Assembly: GCF_001654455.1 (NCBI RefSeq)
Contig: NZ_CP015772.1
Location: 186,001-250,000 of the forward strand
Origin: Niabella ginsenosidivorans
GTDB lineage: Bacteria; Bacteroidota; Bacteroidia; Chitinophagales; Chitinophagaceae
DNA: 64,000 nt
Direction of reading: 5' to 3'
In this document: positions 54,394 to 61,366 of the stretch, one piece after another
How the letters are laid out: every line of letters starts with the position of its first letter
Numbering within the stretch: the first letter of the stretch is position 1
Program-made: the position numbers and the translations under genes
The notes under the pieces: generated by a model
What the model saw: the letters and a program-made list of their open reading frames with translations, nothing else
Told to the model about the DNA's origin: nothing
Databases searched by the model: none

Positions 54394-55455
54394 ATGACTG
54401 TAAATATTTTTCATGCTGCCGTATTAATGATCTTCTGCATGCTCACAGGTTGCTCCACGGGCAGGCACCAACCTGCTGCGCTTTCAGAAAATAAAAGCAA
54501 TGTTCAGATCGGCGCTTATTATTTTGATGGATGGACAGGGAAGACAAAGCATATCAGGGAAACCTTTAATGACTTTCCTGAACGGAAGCCCATATGGGGA
54601 AGCTTTGTTACCAGTACGCCGGAGCTGGTAAAAAAGCAAATTGACCTGGCCGCAGACGCAGGGCTTGATTTTTTCAGCTTTTGCTGGTATTTTGATCATA
54701 AGAACAATTCTGATGATCCCCCTATGAACAATGCACTCAAACTTTATTTGCGCTCTCCCAACCGTTCCCGGTTAAAATTTTATTTAATGGTTGCCAATCA
54801 TCAAGGCTATTATATTGACCCCCAGAACTGGGACCGGATTAAAAAATACTGGATACAGGCCATAAAAGAACCGGGGTATTTAACCGTGAACGGAAAGCCG
54901 CTGCTGGTTTTTTTTGAGTACAGGAAAATGCTTGAAAATTTCGGATCGAAGCATGCCTTACGGCAGGCGCTCCTTTCCTTAAAAAGTGAAGCAAAAGGTC
55001 TTACGATCGGCGTTTGCGTGTGGCCCGGCTTCAATGATGTGCAGGAAGCGGTGGATTGCGGTTTTGACCTGATTACGGGTTATAATTACCATGGGTCCGG
55101 TTTAACCGGGCTTTTGACACCGGTACGGCAGATGGCAGATGCAGAGTATAAAATATGGGAAGGATTAAAGAACACCCGGTTGCCCTATATTCCCGTGTCT
55201 ACCCTCAACTGGGATCTTCGTCCGTGGAGCGATAGTGCAGACCGGGAAAAACGGCTTGTAGGGTATGGTGAGCAATCAGTAATGCACTCCGTGGGGTCCC
55301 TGAAAAAATGGTTGCTGCAAAATGCCGGCTTTGCAACAAAGGAAAAGATCGGTATCTTATATGCCTGGAATGAATATGGCGAGGGTGGCTGGCTAACGCC
55401 TTCATTGCCTATGAAAGACAGCCTGCTGAATGGTGTCAGGCGTGTGCTGAAATAA
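54394..55455 (+). CDS. GH99-like (WbsX-type) lipoprotein, copy A
   Basis: A 353-residue lipoprotein (lipobox LTGC, Cys20). IGAYYFDGWTGKTK at the start of the mature part, FFSFCWYFD, ITGYNYHGSG and the C-terminal YAWNEYGEGGWLTP match the GH99/GH71-like and WbsX family of TIM-barrel proteins. The Glu in NEYGEG is the likely catalytic residue. True GH99 enzymes are endo-alpha-mannosidases, acting on alpha-mannan or glycoprotein N-glycans. It lies 23 bases after the deacetylase gene. A second, divergent copy follows. Confidence 0.8.
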   Translation: MTVNIFHAAVLMIFCMLTGCSTGRHQPAALSENKSNVQIGAYYFDGWTGKTKHIRETFNDFPERKPIWGSFVTSTPELVKKQIDLAADAGLDFFSFCWYFDHKNNSDDPPMNNALKLYLRSPNRSRLKFYLMVANHQGYYIDPQNWDRIKKYWIQAIKEPGYLTVNGKPLLVFFEYRKMLENFGSKHALRQALLSLKSEAKGLTIGVCVWPGFNDVQEAVDCGFDLITGYNYHGSGLTGLLTPVRQMADAEYKIWEGLKNTRLPYIPVSTLNWDLRPWSDSADREKRLVGYGEQSVMHSVGSLKKWLLQNAGFATKEKIGILYAWNEYGEGGWLTPSLPMKDSLLNGVRRVLK

Positions 55456-55814
55456 CTTTCCCTGCTAAAAGATATTCAATGATCCTTGTAAATTTATATT
55501 TCAAAATAATTGGGTTACAAAATAAGAGAGCTGACAAAGAGCAGCGACAACTGATAATGAATCGGGATGCAAGACGAACGTATCCGTTTGTTTTTTACTG
55601 TAACTGGCCGTCAATAAGGTTCTTGTTCATAATGCCACGAATTCCATCGTTCTGCGTTTCAGAATGATGGAATCCGTGGCAAAATACGATACCGTGATTT
55701 GCATCCGCACAAAACCATTTAAAGCTGCGTTAGTTGGGGATGATTTGATCCCGGCGTGGCATAACATTTTAACCGGAAATAATCCGCATAATAATTTTAA
55801 GAAAAGTAAATCAG
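55456..55814. other. Gap between the two GH99-like genes, with a large hairpin
   Basis: About 360 bases, no supportable gene. An inverted repeat at 55634-55680 has 21-base arms (GCCACGAATTCCATCGTTCTG and its complement with two mismatches) and a 5-base loop. Short open frames around it (55479-55667 and 55664-55921) are interrupted by or built from the hairpin and look accidental. Confidence 0.6.
55634..55680. repeat. 21-bp hairpin repeat in the GH99-like gap
   Basis: GCCACGAATTCCATCGTTCTG, loop CGTTT, CAGAATGATGGAATCCGTGGC. Two mismatches, both able to pair as G-U in RNA. No T-run follows, so it is not a standard terminator; it looks like a REP-type element. Confidence 0.8.
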
Positions 55815-57050
55815 ATGAAAACAATACGTATATTCCTTCCCCCCTCATTCTTCGTCTTTATTTATCTGAATATAGCTCTGGCGCTGTTAGGGCTTTCGGC
55901 ATGTGTTTCGCAAACACATAAGGAGCAGGTTGTAGAGAAAAAGAGCAACTATTACGTAGCCGCGTATGTATGGCCCTCCTGCCACAACGATACGATGGCG
56001 CAAAGATTATTATGGCCCGAAGGTATCGGAGAATGGGAAGTGATTAAAAAAGGAAATCCCCGTTTCGAAGGCCATTATCAACCCAAACAGCCCTTGTGGG
56101 GCTACGAAATGGATAATGATCCCAAAGTAGTGGAAAAATGGATCGATGCAGCTACCAGTCACGGGGTGAATATATTCATCTACGATTGGTATTGGTATGA
56201 CAAAAGTCCGTACCTGGAAAGCGCCCTTAATGACGGGTTCCTTGGAGCCAAAAATAATGAGAAGATGCAATTTTACATAATGTGGGCTAACCACGATGTG
56301 AAAAAGAACTATTGGAATTACCATAAATACGGTAAAGACACCTCCCTGTTGTGGAATGCTGCTGTTGATTGGGAAAACTTCAAAATTATCGTACACAGGG
56401 TCATCAATCAATACTTCCGCAAGCCCAATTATTTCAAGATCAATGGCGAACCGGTGTTTGCTATTTTCAGCCAGGAAAAACTGATGCAAAGCTTTAATAA
56501 CAGCGTGGAGGAAACCCGTAAAGCATTGGACTATTTCAGGACTGAAGTAAAGAAAGCCGGTTTCCCGGGATTACACCTGCAGCAGATCTACGGTGGCGGT
56601 GGCTACCTGTCTGAAGAATCAGGCAGGCAGGCGGCTGACCGTATTGACAAATTAGGATTCAACAGCGTAACCTTTTATAACATGGGTGGCCGCGTGGAAG
56701 ATTATATAACATACGGTACCAATTCCATTAAAATCAGGGAGCAGTGGGATAAGGCAATGAAGGTTCCGTTCTTCCCCTGCGTATCTGTTGGTTGGGATGA
56801 TACCCCGCGTTTCCCCGCCTATGGAATGAAGGATGTGGTACATTACCATAATACACCTGAAAGTTTTGCCGCCCTCCTGTCAAAAGCCAAAAGTTACGCG
56901 GACAGCCGCCCGGACCAGCCCAGGCTGATCACGATCAATGCCTGGAACGAATGGGTGGAAGGCAGCTATCTCTTGCCTGACATGCAATATGGATATGATT
57001 ACCTTGATGCGGTAAAAGAGGTGTTTTTAGAAGGGAAATATGACAGGTAG
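55815..57050 (+). CDS. GH99-like (WbsX-type) lipoprotein, copy B
   Basis: A 411-residue lipoprotein (lipobox LSAC, Cys30). YYVAAYVWPSCHND, INIFIYDWYWYDKSPY-like segments (IFIYDWYWYD), QQIYGGGGYL, VSVGWDDTPRF and ITINAWNEWVEGSYLLP are typical of the GH99-like group. NEWVEG holds the candidate catalytic glutamates. It is longer than copy A and clearly divergent, so the two likely act on different linkages. It is separated from copy A by a 359-base gap with a hairpin and followed by the R1 repeat. Confidence 0.82.
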   Translation: MKTIRIFLPPSFFVFIYLNIALALLGLSACVSQTHKEQVVEKKSNYYVAAYVWPSCHNDTMAQRLLWPEGIGEWEVIKKGNPRFEGHYQPKQPLWGYEMDNDPKVVEKWIDAATSHGVNIFIYDWYWYDKSPYLESALNDGFLGAKNNEKMQFYIMWANHDVKKNYWNYHKYGKDTSLLWNAAVDWENFKIIVHRVINQYFRKPNYFKINGEPVFAIFSQEKLMQSFNNSVEETRKALDYFRTEVKKAGFPGLHLQQIYGGGGYLSEESGRQAADRIDKLGFNSVTFYNMGGRVEDYITYGTNSIKIREQWDKAMKVPFFPCVSVGWDDTPRFPAYGMKDVVHYHNTPESFAALLSKAKSYADSRPDQPRLITINAWNEWVEGSYLLPDMQYGYDYLDAVKEVFLEGKYDR

Positions 57051-57092
57051 CCAGATTGAGGAATAAATAATAGGAAAATTAAGTTCATTAAA

Positions 57093-57205
57093 ATGACAAG
57101 TAGCGCTTTCAGGCAGAGCTTGACGAAGCCTCAAGCGATAGATATTAATGTCCTTCGTCAAGCTCAGGACGACATTGATTTTTATTTATTTATACTACTT
57201 GTCAT
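57093..57205. repeat. MITE-like repeat R1, copy 2
   Basis: A 113-base element with 11-bp perfect inverted ends ATGACAAGTAG and CTACTTGTCAT. Body includes GGCAGAGCTTGACGAAG, GATATTAATGTCCTTCGTCA and GACGACATTGATTTT, in the same order as copy 1 at 36196-36333. GAGCTTGACGAAG and CTTCGTCAAGCTC form an inner 13-bp inverted repeat. It splits the GH99-like gene from the next genes. Confidence 0.85.
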
Positions 57206-57347
57206 TAACAGGAATAAGAAAGGGGTGTTGACAGGGCTGCTCCATGCTATAGGTGTATAAAGAACATAAAGGATCCGTCTAAAGTTACGCGTCAGCCCCG
57301 TTAGAGCGATAGATTGTAGTAAAAGGTATTTTAATAATCTATATCAC

Positions 57348-58217
57348 ATGAAAAAAATAGAAAAGCTTGCAGGATTTGGATATTTTTTATTGGCTATGTT
57401 ATTGCCGGCTGCAGCGTTGGCGCAGTCTGCAAAAGAAATGCGCGTAATGACCTACAATATCCGGTATAAGAACACGATTGACAGCATCAATAACTGGGAC
57501 AACCGGAAGGCGAATGTTGCTGCGTTAATAAAGTATCACCAGGCGGGCATTATTGGCATGCAGGAAGCGTTTCTCTCACAGATTGCTGATCTGGAAAAAG
57601 ACCTGCCCGGTTATAAATGGTATGGTGTTCCACGGGTAACGGGCAGTAATGGTGAGTGTAACCCTGTTTTCTACCGGGAGGATCTTTATACGCTTTTGGA
57701 TAAAGGCACTTTCTGGTATTCGGAAACCCCCTATATAAAAGAAAGCAAAAGCTGGGATGCTTACTATCCCCGGATTGCATCCTGGTGCAAATTCCGGGAT
57801 AAAAGATCTGGCAGGGAGTTCTTCTTTTTTAATACCCATTTTGATCATAGGGGAGCAATAGCCCGGACGAAAAGTGCCGAAGTATTGCGGTATCAGATTG
57901 ACTCTATTGCCAAAAATACGCCCGTAATTGTGACCGGCGATTTTAATTCCATGCCTTCCTCAACGGCTTATGAAACCATGACCAAAGACGGCGCTTTACG
58001 GGATGCTTTATTAATTACCGAAACGCCGCACTACGGACCGGTGAATTCGGCCGGCGGGTTTTTTGTAAGCACCCAGCCCATTCGTGCAAGGATTGATTAT
58101 ATTTTCGTCAGCAAAAATGTAAAAGTGCTGCAGCATGCAACCCTGAGCGATCAGCAGGAAGGCAGGTACTATTCAGATCATTTGCCGGTGCTCTCCGTTG
58201 TAGAATTGGTACGGTAG
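57348..58217 (+). CDS. Exported endonuclease/exonuclease/phosphatase (EEP) family protein
   Basis: A 289-residue protein with a signal peptide (1-26, ending ALAQ). EEP motifs are complete and in order: MTYNIRYKN, GMQEAF with the metal Glu, NTHFDHRG, TGDFNSMP, ARIDYIFVSKN and YSDHLPVLS with the catalytic His. Members cleave phosphodiesters in nucleic acids or phosphoinositides and sugars. Its placement with a deacetylase, a phosphoesterase and GH99-like genes suggests a role on a phosphate-bearing glycan, for example a phosphodiester-linked substituent. Cellular target unknown. Confidence 0.88.
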   Translation: MKKIEKLAGFGYFLLAMLLPAAALAQSAKEMRVMTYNIRYKNTIDSINNWDNRKANVAALIKYHQAGIIGMQEAFLSQIADLEKDLPGYKWYGVPRVTGSNGECNPVFYREDLYTLLDKGTFWYSETPYIKESKSWDAYYPRIASWCKFRDKRSGREFFFFNTHFDHRGAIARTKSAEVLRYQIDSIAKNTPVIVTGDFNSMPSSTAYETMTKDGALRDALLITETPHYGPVNSAGGFFVSTQPIRARIDYIFVSKNVKVLQHATLSDQQEGRYYSDHLPVLSVVELVR

Positions 58218-58262
58218 TGCCTAGTTCCCAGGCATAATCTTTCAAAAAAATATATATACAGT

Positions 58263-58940
58263 ATGCGCTTTTTATTTTTTAGTATCTGCTTTCTTGTTGT
58301 ATTTCCCGCCTGTAACACATCCAAAAAGAGCCGGCAAAGCGGCCTGGTAAAAAAACACATTAAAGTGCTGATATTAGGAAACAGTATTTTGCAACATGCA
58401 CCTGCTCCTGCGTTAGGATGGCAGCATAACTGGGGTATGGCCGCATCGGCGGCGGATAGTGATTTTTTGCACCGTCTTCAGGTAAAGATCCTTAAAAAAC
58501 AGCCGGAAGCAGTAATTGAGCACAGGAATATCGCTGATTTTGAAAGAGACTATAGGAACTATGATCCGGAGCAGCTTGCAGTATTTAAGAATGCGGATAT
58601 CATTATCATGAAGATTGGTGAAAACGTTAAGGATGCAGCCGCTGCAGATAGCAATTTTATAAAATATTATGATGGGTTACTGAATTTCCTGGATGAGAGA
58701 AAAAAGGCCAAAAGAGTGCTGGTGGACGGATTTTGGAAAAACCGGAATGTAAACAGGCTGATCCGGAACTATGCGCAGGAAAACCACCTTCCGCTTGTAA
58801 GTATAACAGCCTTATCCGCTGATCCGGGCAATGAGGCTACCGGGATGTATGAAAACCGGGGCGTGGCGGCACATCCTTCAGATAAAGGAATGCAACTGAT
58901 CGCAGAAAAAATATGGGAAGCCATTAAAGGCTATTTTTAA
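58263..58940 (+). CDS. SGNH-type hydrolase, lipoprotein
   Basis: A 225-residue lipoprotein (lipobox FPAC, Cys17). GNS at residues 39-41 (nucleophile Ser41) begins the SGNH pattern, KIGEN and the C-terminal AHPSDKGMQ with His supply the rest. The family includes carbohydrate esterases that remove acetyl groups. It starts 45 bases after the EEP gene and ends 56 bases from the convergent GntR regulator. Confidence 0.8.
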   Translation: MRFLFFSICFLVVFPACNTSKKSRQSGLVKKHIKVLILGNSILQHAPAPALGWQHNWGMAASAADSDFLHRLQVKILKKQPEAVIEHRNIADFERDYRNYDPEQLAVFKNADIIIMKIGENVKDAAAADSNFIKYYDGLLNFLDERKKAKRVLVDGFWKNRNVNRLIRNYAQENHLPLVSITALSADPGNEATGMYENRGVAAHPSDKGMQLIAEKIWEAIKGYF

Positions 58941-58996
58941 GCCCTGCATTTTCTATACTGTTACTGCTGACCTCTTTAAAAGGAAGCTGTATATTA

Positions 58997-59749
58997 TTAC
59001 AATTCATTGCCTGCTATTATTGCAAACCTGTATTTGTCCCCGCGGTAATAAGAACGTTCCAGTTCAACCACTTTATCGTTAGATGTGAGCACCGCACTGT
59101 CTAAAATGAATACGGGGATCAGCACATCGGACTCAAAATTGTTTTCGGGGTCGTCTGGTTTAAAGATGTCCGTTCCTAAGGTCTGTGTAATATGCAGTTG
59201 GCCCAGTTGGTATCTTTGTTCGTAAATTTTATAGTAAGAGATATCTGTAGGCAATATATTTATTTTGGGGCAAAGCGTCAGCGATATATATTTTGTTTCG
59301 TCTTTCATAACAATATCATTGGCACACCGCAGCTGGCGTACCAGTAAAGCCGGCCCTTCTATGATATAATGTTTCCCATTTATTTCAGAAGATACGCCTT
59401 CGTTTAATATTGTTTTCTCAAGGATGATATTCCTGGGTTCAAATCCTTCCGCTTTTAATTTCTCGTGAAAGCCGATACGCGTATCGCCGATGGAACCAAG
59501 TGTCCGCAATAAATGCCGGTCCTGTGTGCGGTTTAGAACAAAAGTACCTTTCCCTTTTATCCGCCGGGCCCAGCCTTTTGTTTCAATTTCGAGCAATGCC
59601 TTCCGGGCGGTTGTGTTACTTACCCGGTAGTTACTGATAATTTCATTTTCAGAAGGAATTTTATCTCCGGGCAAATAGTCACCCGCTTCAATTTTTTGGA
59701 TAATGTCCTGGCTTATTTTTAAGAATTTGTGTTTGTCTTCTGCTTTCAT
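58997..59749 (-). CDS. GntR/HutC-family transcriptional regulator
   Basis: A 250-residue repressor: winged-helix DNA-binding domain at about 8-75 (GDYLPGDKIPSENEIISNYRVSNTTARKALLEIETKGWARR) and a UTRA/HutC effector domain at about 95-245. Such proteins usually respond to a sugar or sugar phosphate. A dyad CTTAGTGCGTTAAA is on its own promoter (59754-59768), 5 bases before its start, and again before the MFS and isomerase genes. It is therefore probably autoregulated and controls the two plus-strand genes. Ligand unknown. Confidence 0.92.
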   Translation of the reverse strand: MKAEDKHKFLKISQDIIQKIEAGDYLPGDKIPSENEIISNYRVSNTTARKALLEIETKGWARRIKGKGTFVLNRTQDRHLLRTLGSIGDTRIGFHEKLKAEGFEPRNIILEKTILNEGVSSEINGKHYIIEGPALLVRQLRCANDIVMKDETKYISLTLCPKINILPTDISYYKIYEQRYQLGQLHITQTLGTDIFKPDDPENNFESDVLIPVFILDSAVLTSNDKVVELERSYYRGDKYRFAIIAGNEL

Positions 59750-59753
59750 AAAT

Positions 59754-59768
59754 TTAACGCACTAAGTT
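59754..59768 (-). promoter_or_regulatory. GntR operator, site 1 (regulator gene)
   Basis: The minus strand reads AACTTAGTGCGTTAA, ending 4 bases before the GntR ATG. Same 13-base core as the other two sites. CTTA and TTAA/TAAG half-sites flank a central GTGCGT. Confidence 0.8.
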
Positions 59769-59899
59769 GATTCCCTTTGTTTGGATCAGGAATATGCCGG
59801 CTGATTCCTGCTTCATAAAGGGGCAGGGTGTAAATTTACTACATTTGGGACGCCCATATTAAGAAATTATGACAAAAATGAATATCCGGTAAGATTGTT

Positions 59900-59931
59900 T
59901 TTGTTTTTTATAAAAGATTATTATATTTTTG
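59900..59931 (+). promoter_or_regulatory. Promoter of the MFS transporter gene
   Basis: TTTG (59900-59903), 20 bases, TATTTTTG (59924-59931): a full Bacteroidota promoter. Transcription would start about 59935. The operator at 59942-59954 lies just downstream, in the leader. Confidence 0.75.
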
Positions 59932-59941
59932 GTTCACGATT

Positions 59942-59954
59942 ACTTAGTGCGTTA
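59942..59954 (+). promoter_or_regulatory. GntR operator, site 2 (MFS gene)
   Basis: ACTTAGTGCGTTA, 6 bases before the MFS ATG (59961) and just after the expected start of transcription. A repressor bound here would block elongation or initiation. Confidence 0.8.
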
Positions 59955-59960
59955 GCTTAT

Positions 59961-61199
59961 ATGAAAAAAATTAAACTTAAATGGATTGTTGCTGGGCTTT
60001 TGTTTATTGCTACAGGGTTGAGTTTCCTTGACAGGCAGGTGCTTTCTGTTGCCATCATCCAGATACAAAAAGAGCTTCATATCACCGATGTTCAATATGG
60101 ATGGATCAACACTTCCTTCCTGGTGGGGTATGCATTTATGTTTACAGCAGGAGGCTGGCTCATTGACCGTTACGGAAGCCGGAGGGGAATGGCCTGCTCA
60201 GTGGGCGTATGGTCCGTTGCAAACCTGTTACATGGAATGGTAACAGGGTTTGGCCAGCTTGTTTCCTTCCGTTTCCTGCTGGGCCTTGGTGAAGGGGGCT
60301 GTTTTCCCGGTGCTGCCAGGGCTGTATCTGAATGGTTTGACAAAAAAGAACGGGCCCTGGCCAATGGTATCGCCATCGGGGGATCTGCGGTGGGAGCAGT
60401 GATAGCGCCCCCGCTTACGATATGGATCGCCGGCAGCCACGGATGGCGCTGGAGCTTTGTATTGCCGGGGATTGTTGGAATATTATGGACGATCGGCTGG
60501 TTATGTATACGCTCCAAAAAACCGGCAGCCGGAGGAGATTTCTTTATACTATTCCCGACAAGAATTCCCTTTTCAGCCGTATTACAGCAGAAACAGGTAT
60601 GGGTATTTGTTGTGATCCGCTTTTTACTGGATCCCGTATTGTATTTTTTTATGTTCTGGATCCCAAAATATCTTAGTGCAGAAAGACATGTTTCCTTTGA
60701 CCGGATCGGAAACCTGTTCTGGATCCCTTTTCTTGCATTGGGCGTATCCAATATAATCGGGGGCTGGCTTTCAGACCGGCTGATGAGCCGGTTGGGTTTT
60801 TCATTAAACAGATCCCGTAAAACCGTGATGGGGATAGCCGCATTCCTGACAATGACGGCGCCTTTTATTGCGGTTGTTGCTTCTGTAGAGGGGGCCATAA
60901 CGCTGATGGCCGTCATCCTGTTTGCACACGGTTTCTGGATTACCAATTATATAACGTCTATATCCGATGTATTTGGAACTGCAGCCACATCAACCGTTGT
61001 AGGTATTTCCGGAACCGCGGGTGCCCTTTCAGCCCTGCTGGTGAACCCGCTTATTGGCAAAGTGGTATCCGCCGCAGGTTACACGCCATTATGGTTTTTA
61101 TCCGGGCTAATGTACCCGCTGGGGTTCGTGCTTCTTGTTGTATTGATTCCTAAACTATCACCGGTAACATTCAAATGCTTGTATCAAAAGTCATTATAG
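59961..61199 (+). CDS. MFS transporter, ACS (hexuronate/sugar-acid) family
   Basis: A 412-residue inner-membrane carrier with 12 hydrophobic segments. FLDRQVLSVAI in helix 1, DRYGSRRGMACSVGVW in the loop between helices 2 and 3 (MFS signature), and GLGEGGCFPGAARAVSEWF are those of the anion:cation symporter group (ExuT type), which carries sugar acids such as hexuronates or galactonate. The start at ATG 59961 lies after the promoter and operator; the frame extends upstream to 59895 but crosses them. The last codons (LYQKSL) are encoded by the inverted end of a repeat element, so the natural C-terminus may have been replaced. Confidence 0.9.
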   Translation: MKKIKLKWIVAGLLFIATGLSFLDRQVLSVAIIQIQKELHITDVQYGWINTSFLVGYAFMFTAGGWLIDRYGSRRGMACSVGVWSVANLLHGMVTGFGQLVSFRFLLGLGEGGCFPGAARAVSEWFDKKERALANGIAIGGSAVGAVIAPPLTIWIAGSHGWRWSFVLPGIVGILWTIGWLCIRSKKPAAGGDFFILFPTRIPFSAVLQQKQVWVFVVIRFLLDPVLYFFMFWIPKYLSAERHVSFDRIGNLFWIPFLALGVSNIIGGWLSDRLMSRLGFSLNRSRKTVMGIAAFLTMTAPFIAVVASVEGAITLMAVILFAHGFWITNYITSISDVFGTAATSTVVGISGTAGALSALLVNPLIGKVVSAAGYTPLWFLSGLMYPLGFVLLVVLIPKLSPVTFKCLYQKSL

Positions 61200-61304
61200 A
61201 ACGTAATGTCGTTCTGAACTTGGTTCAGAATCTATTGACAATCGTAGTTCCTTTTAGATGCTGATCCGCCACCTGGCGAACAACAATGGTGACTTTTGAT
61301 ACAA
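61179..61304. mobile_element. MITE-like element with 15-bp terminal inverted repeats, containing R2 copy 2
   Basis: Ends TTGTATCAAAAGTCA (61179-61193) and TGACTTTTGATACAA (61290-61304) are perfect inverted repeats. The interior (61207-61265) is the reverse of the R2 element found at 37812-37886, and TTCTGAACTTGGTTCAGAA gives an inner hairpin. No coding capacity. The left end overlaps the last codons and stop of the MFS gene. Confidence 0.75.
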
Positions 61305-61328
61305 ACTTTAGAAAATAGTAAGCATTCA

Positions 61329-61344
61329 AACTTAGTGCGTTAAG
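61329..61344 (+). promoter_or_regulatory. GntR operator, site 3 (isomerase gene)
   Basis: AACTTAGTGCGTTAAG, with perfect CTTA and TAAG half-sites. It is 22 bases before the isomerase ATG and just downstream of the MITE-like element. It implies the isomerase has its own regulated promoter. Confidence 0.8.
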
Positions 61345-61366
61345 TAAATAAAAGAAAACATTTATA

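Noticed and set aside
55664-55921. 85-codon frame before the second GH99-like gene.
   Set aside because: It starts in a hairpin and overlaps the real start of the GH99-like gene; no family.
60170-60946. 258-codon minus-strand frame within the MFS gene.
   Set aside because: Antisense shadow of a conserved membrane transporter; its product has no membrane segments or motif.
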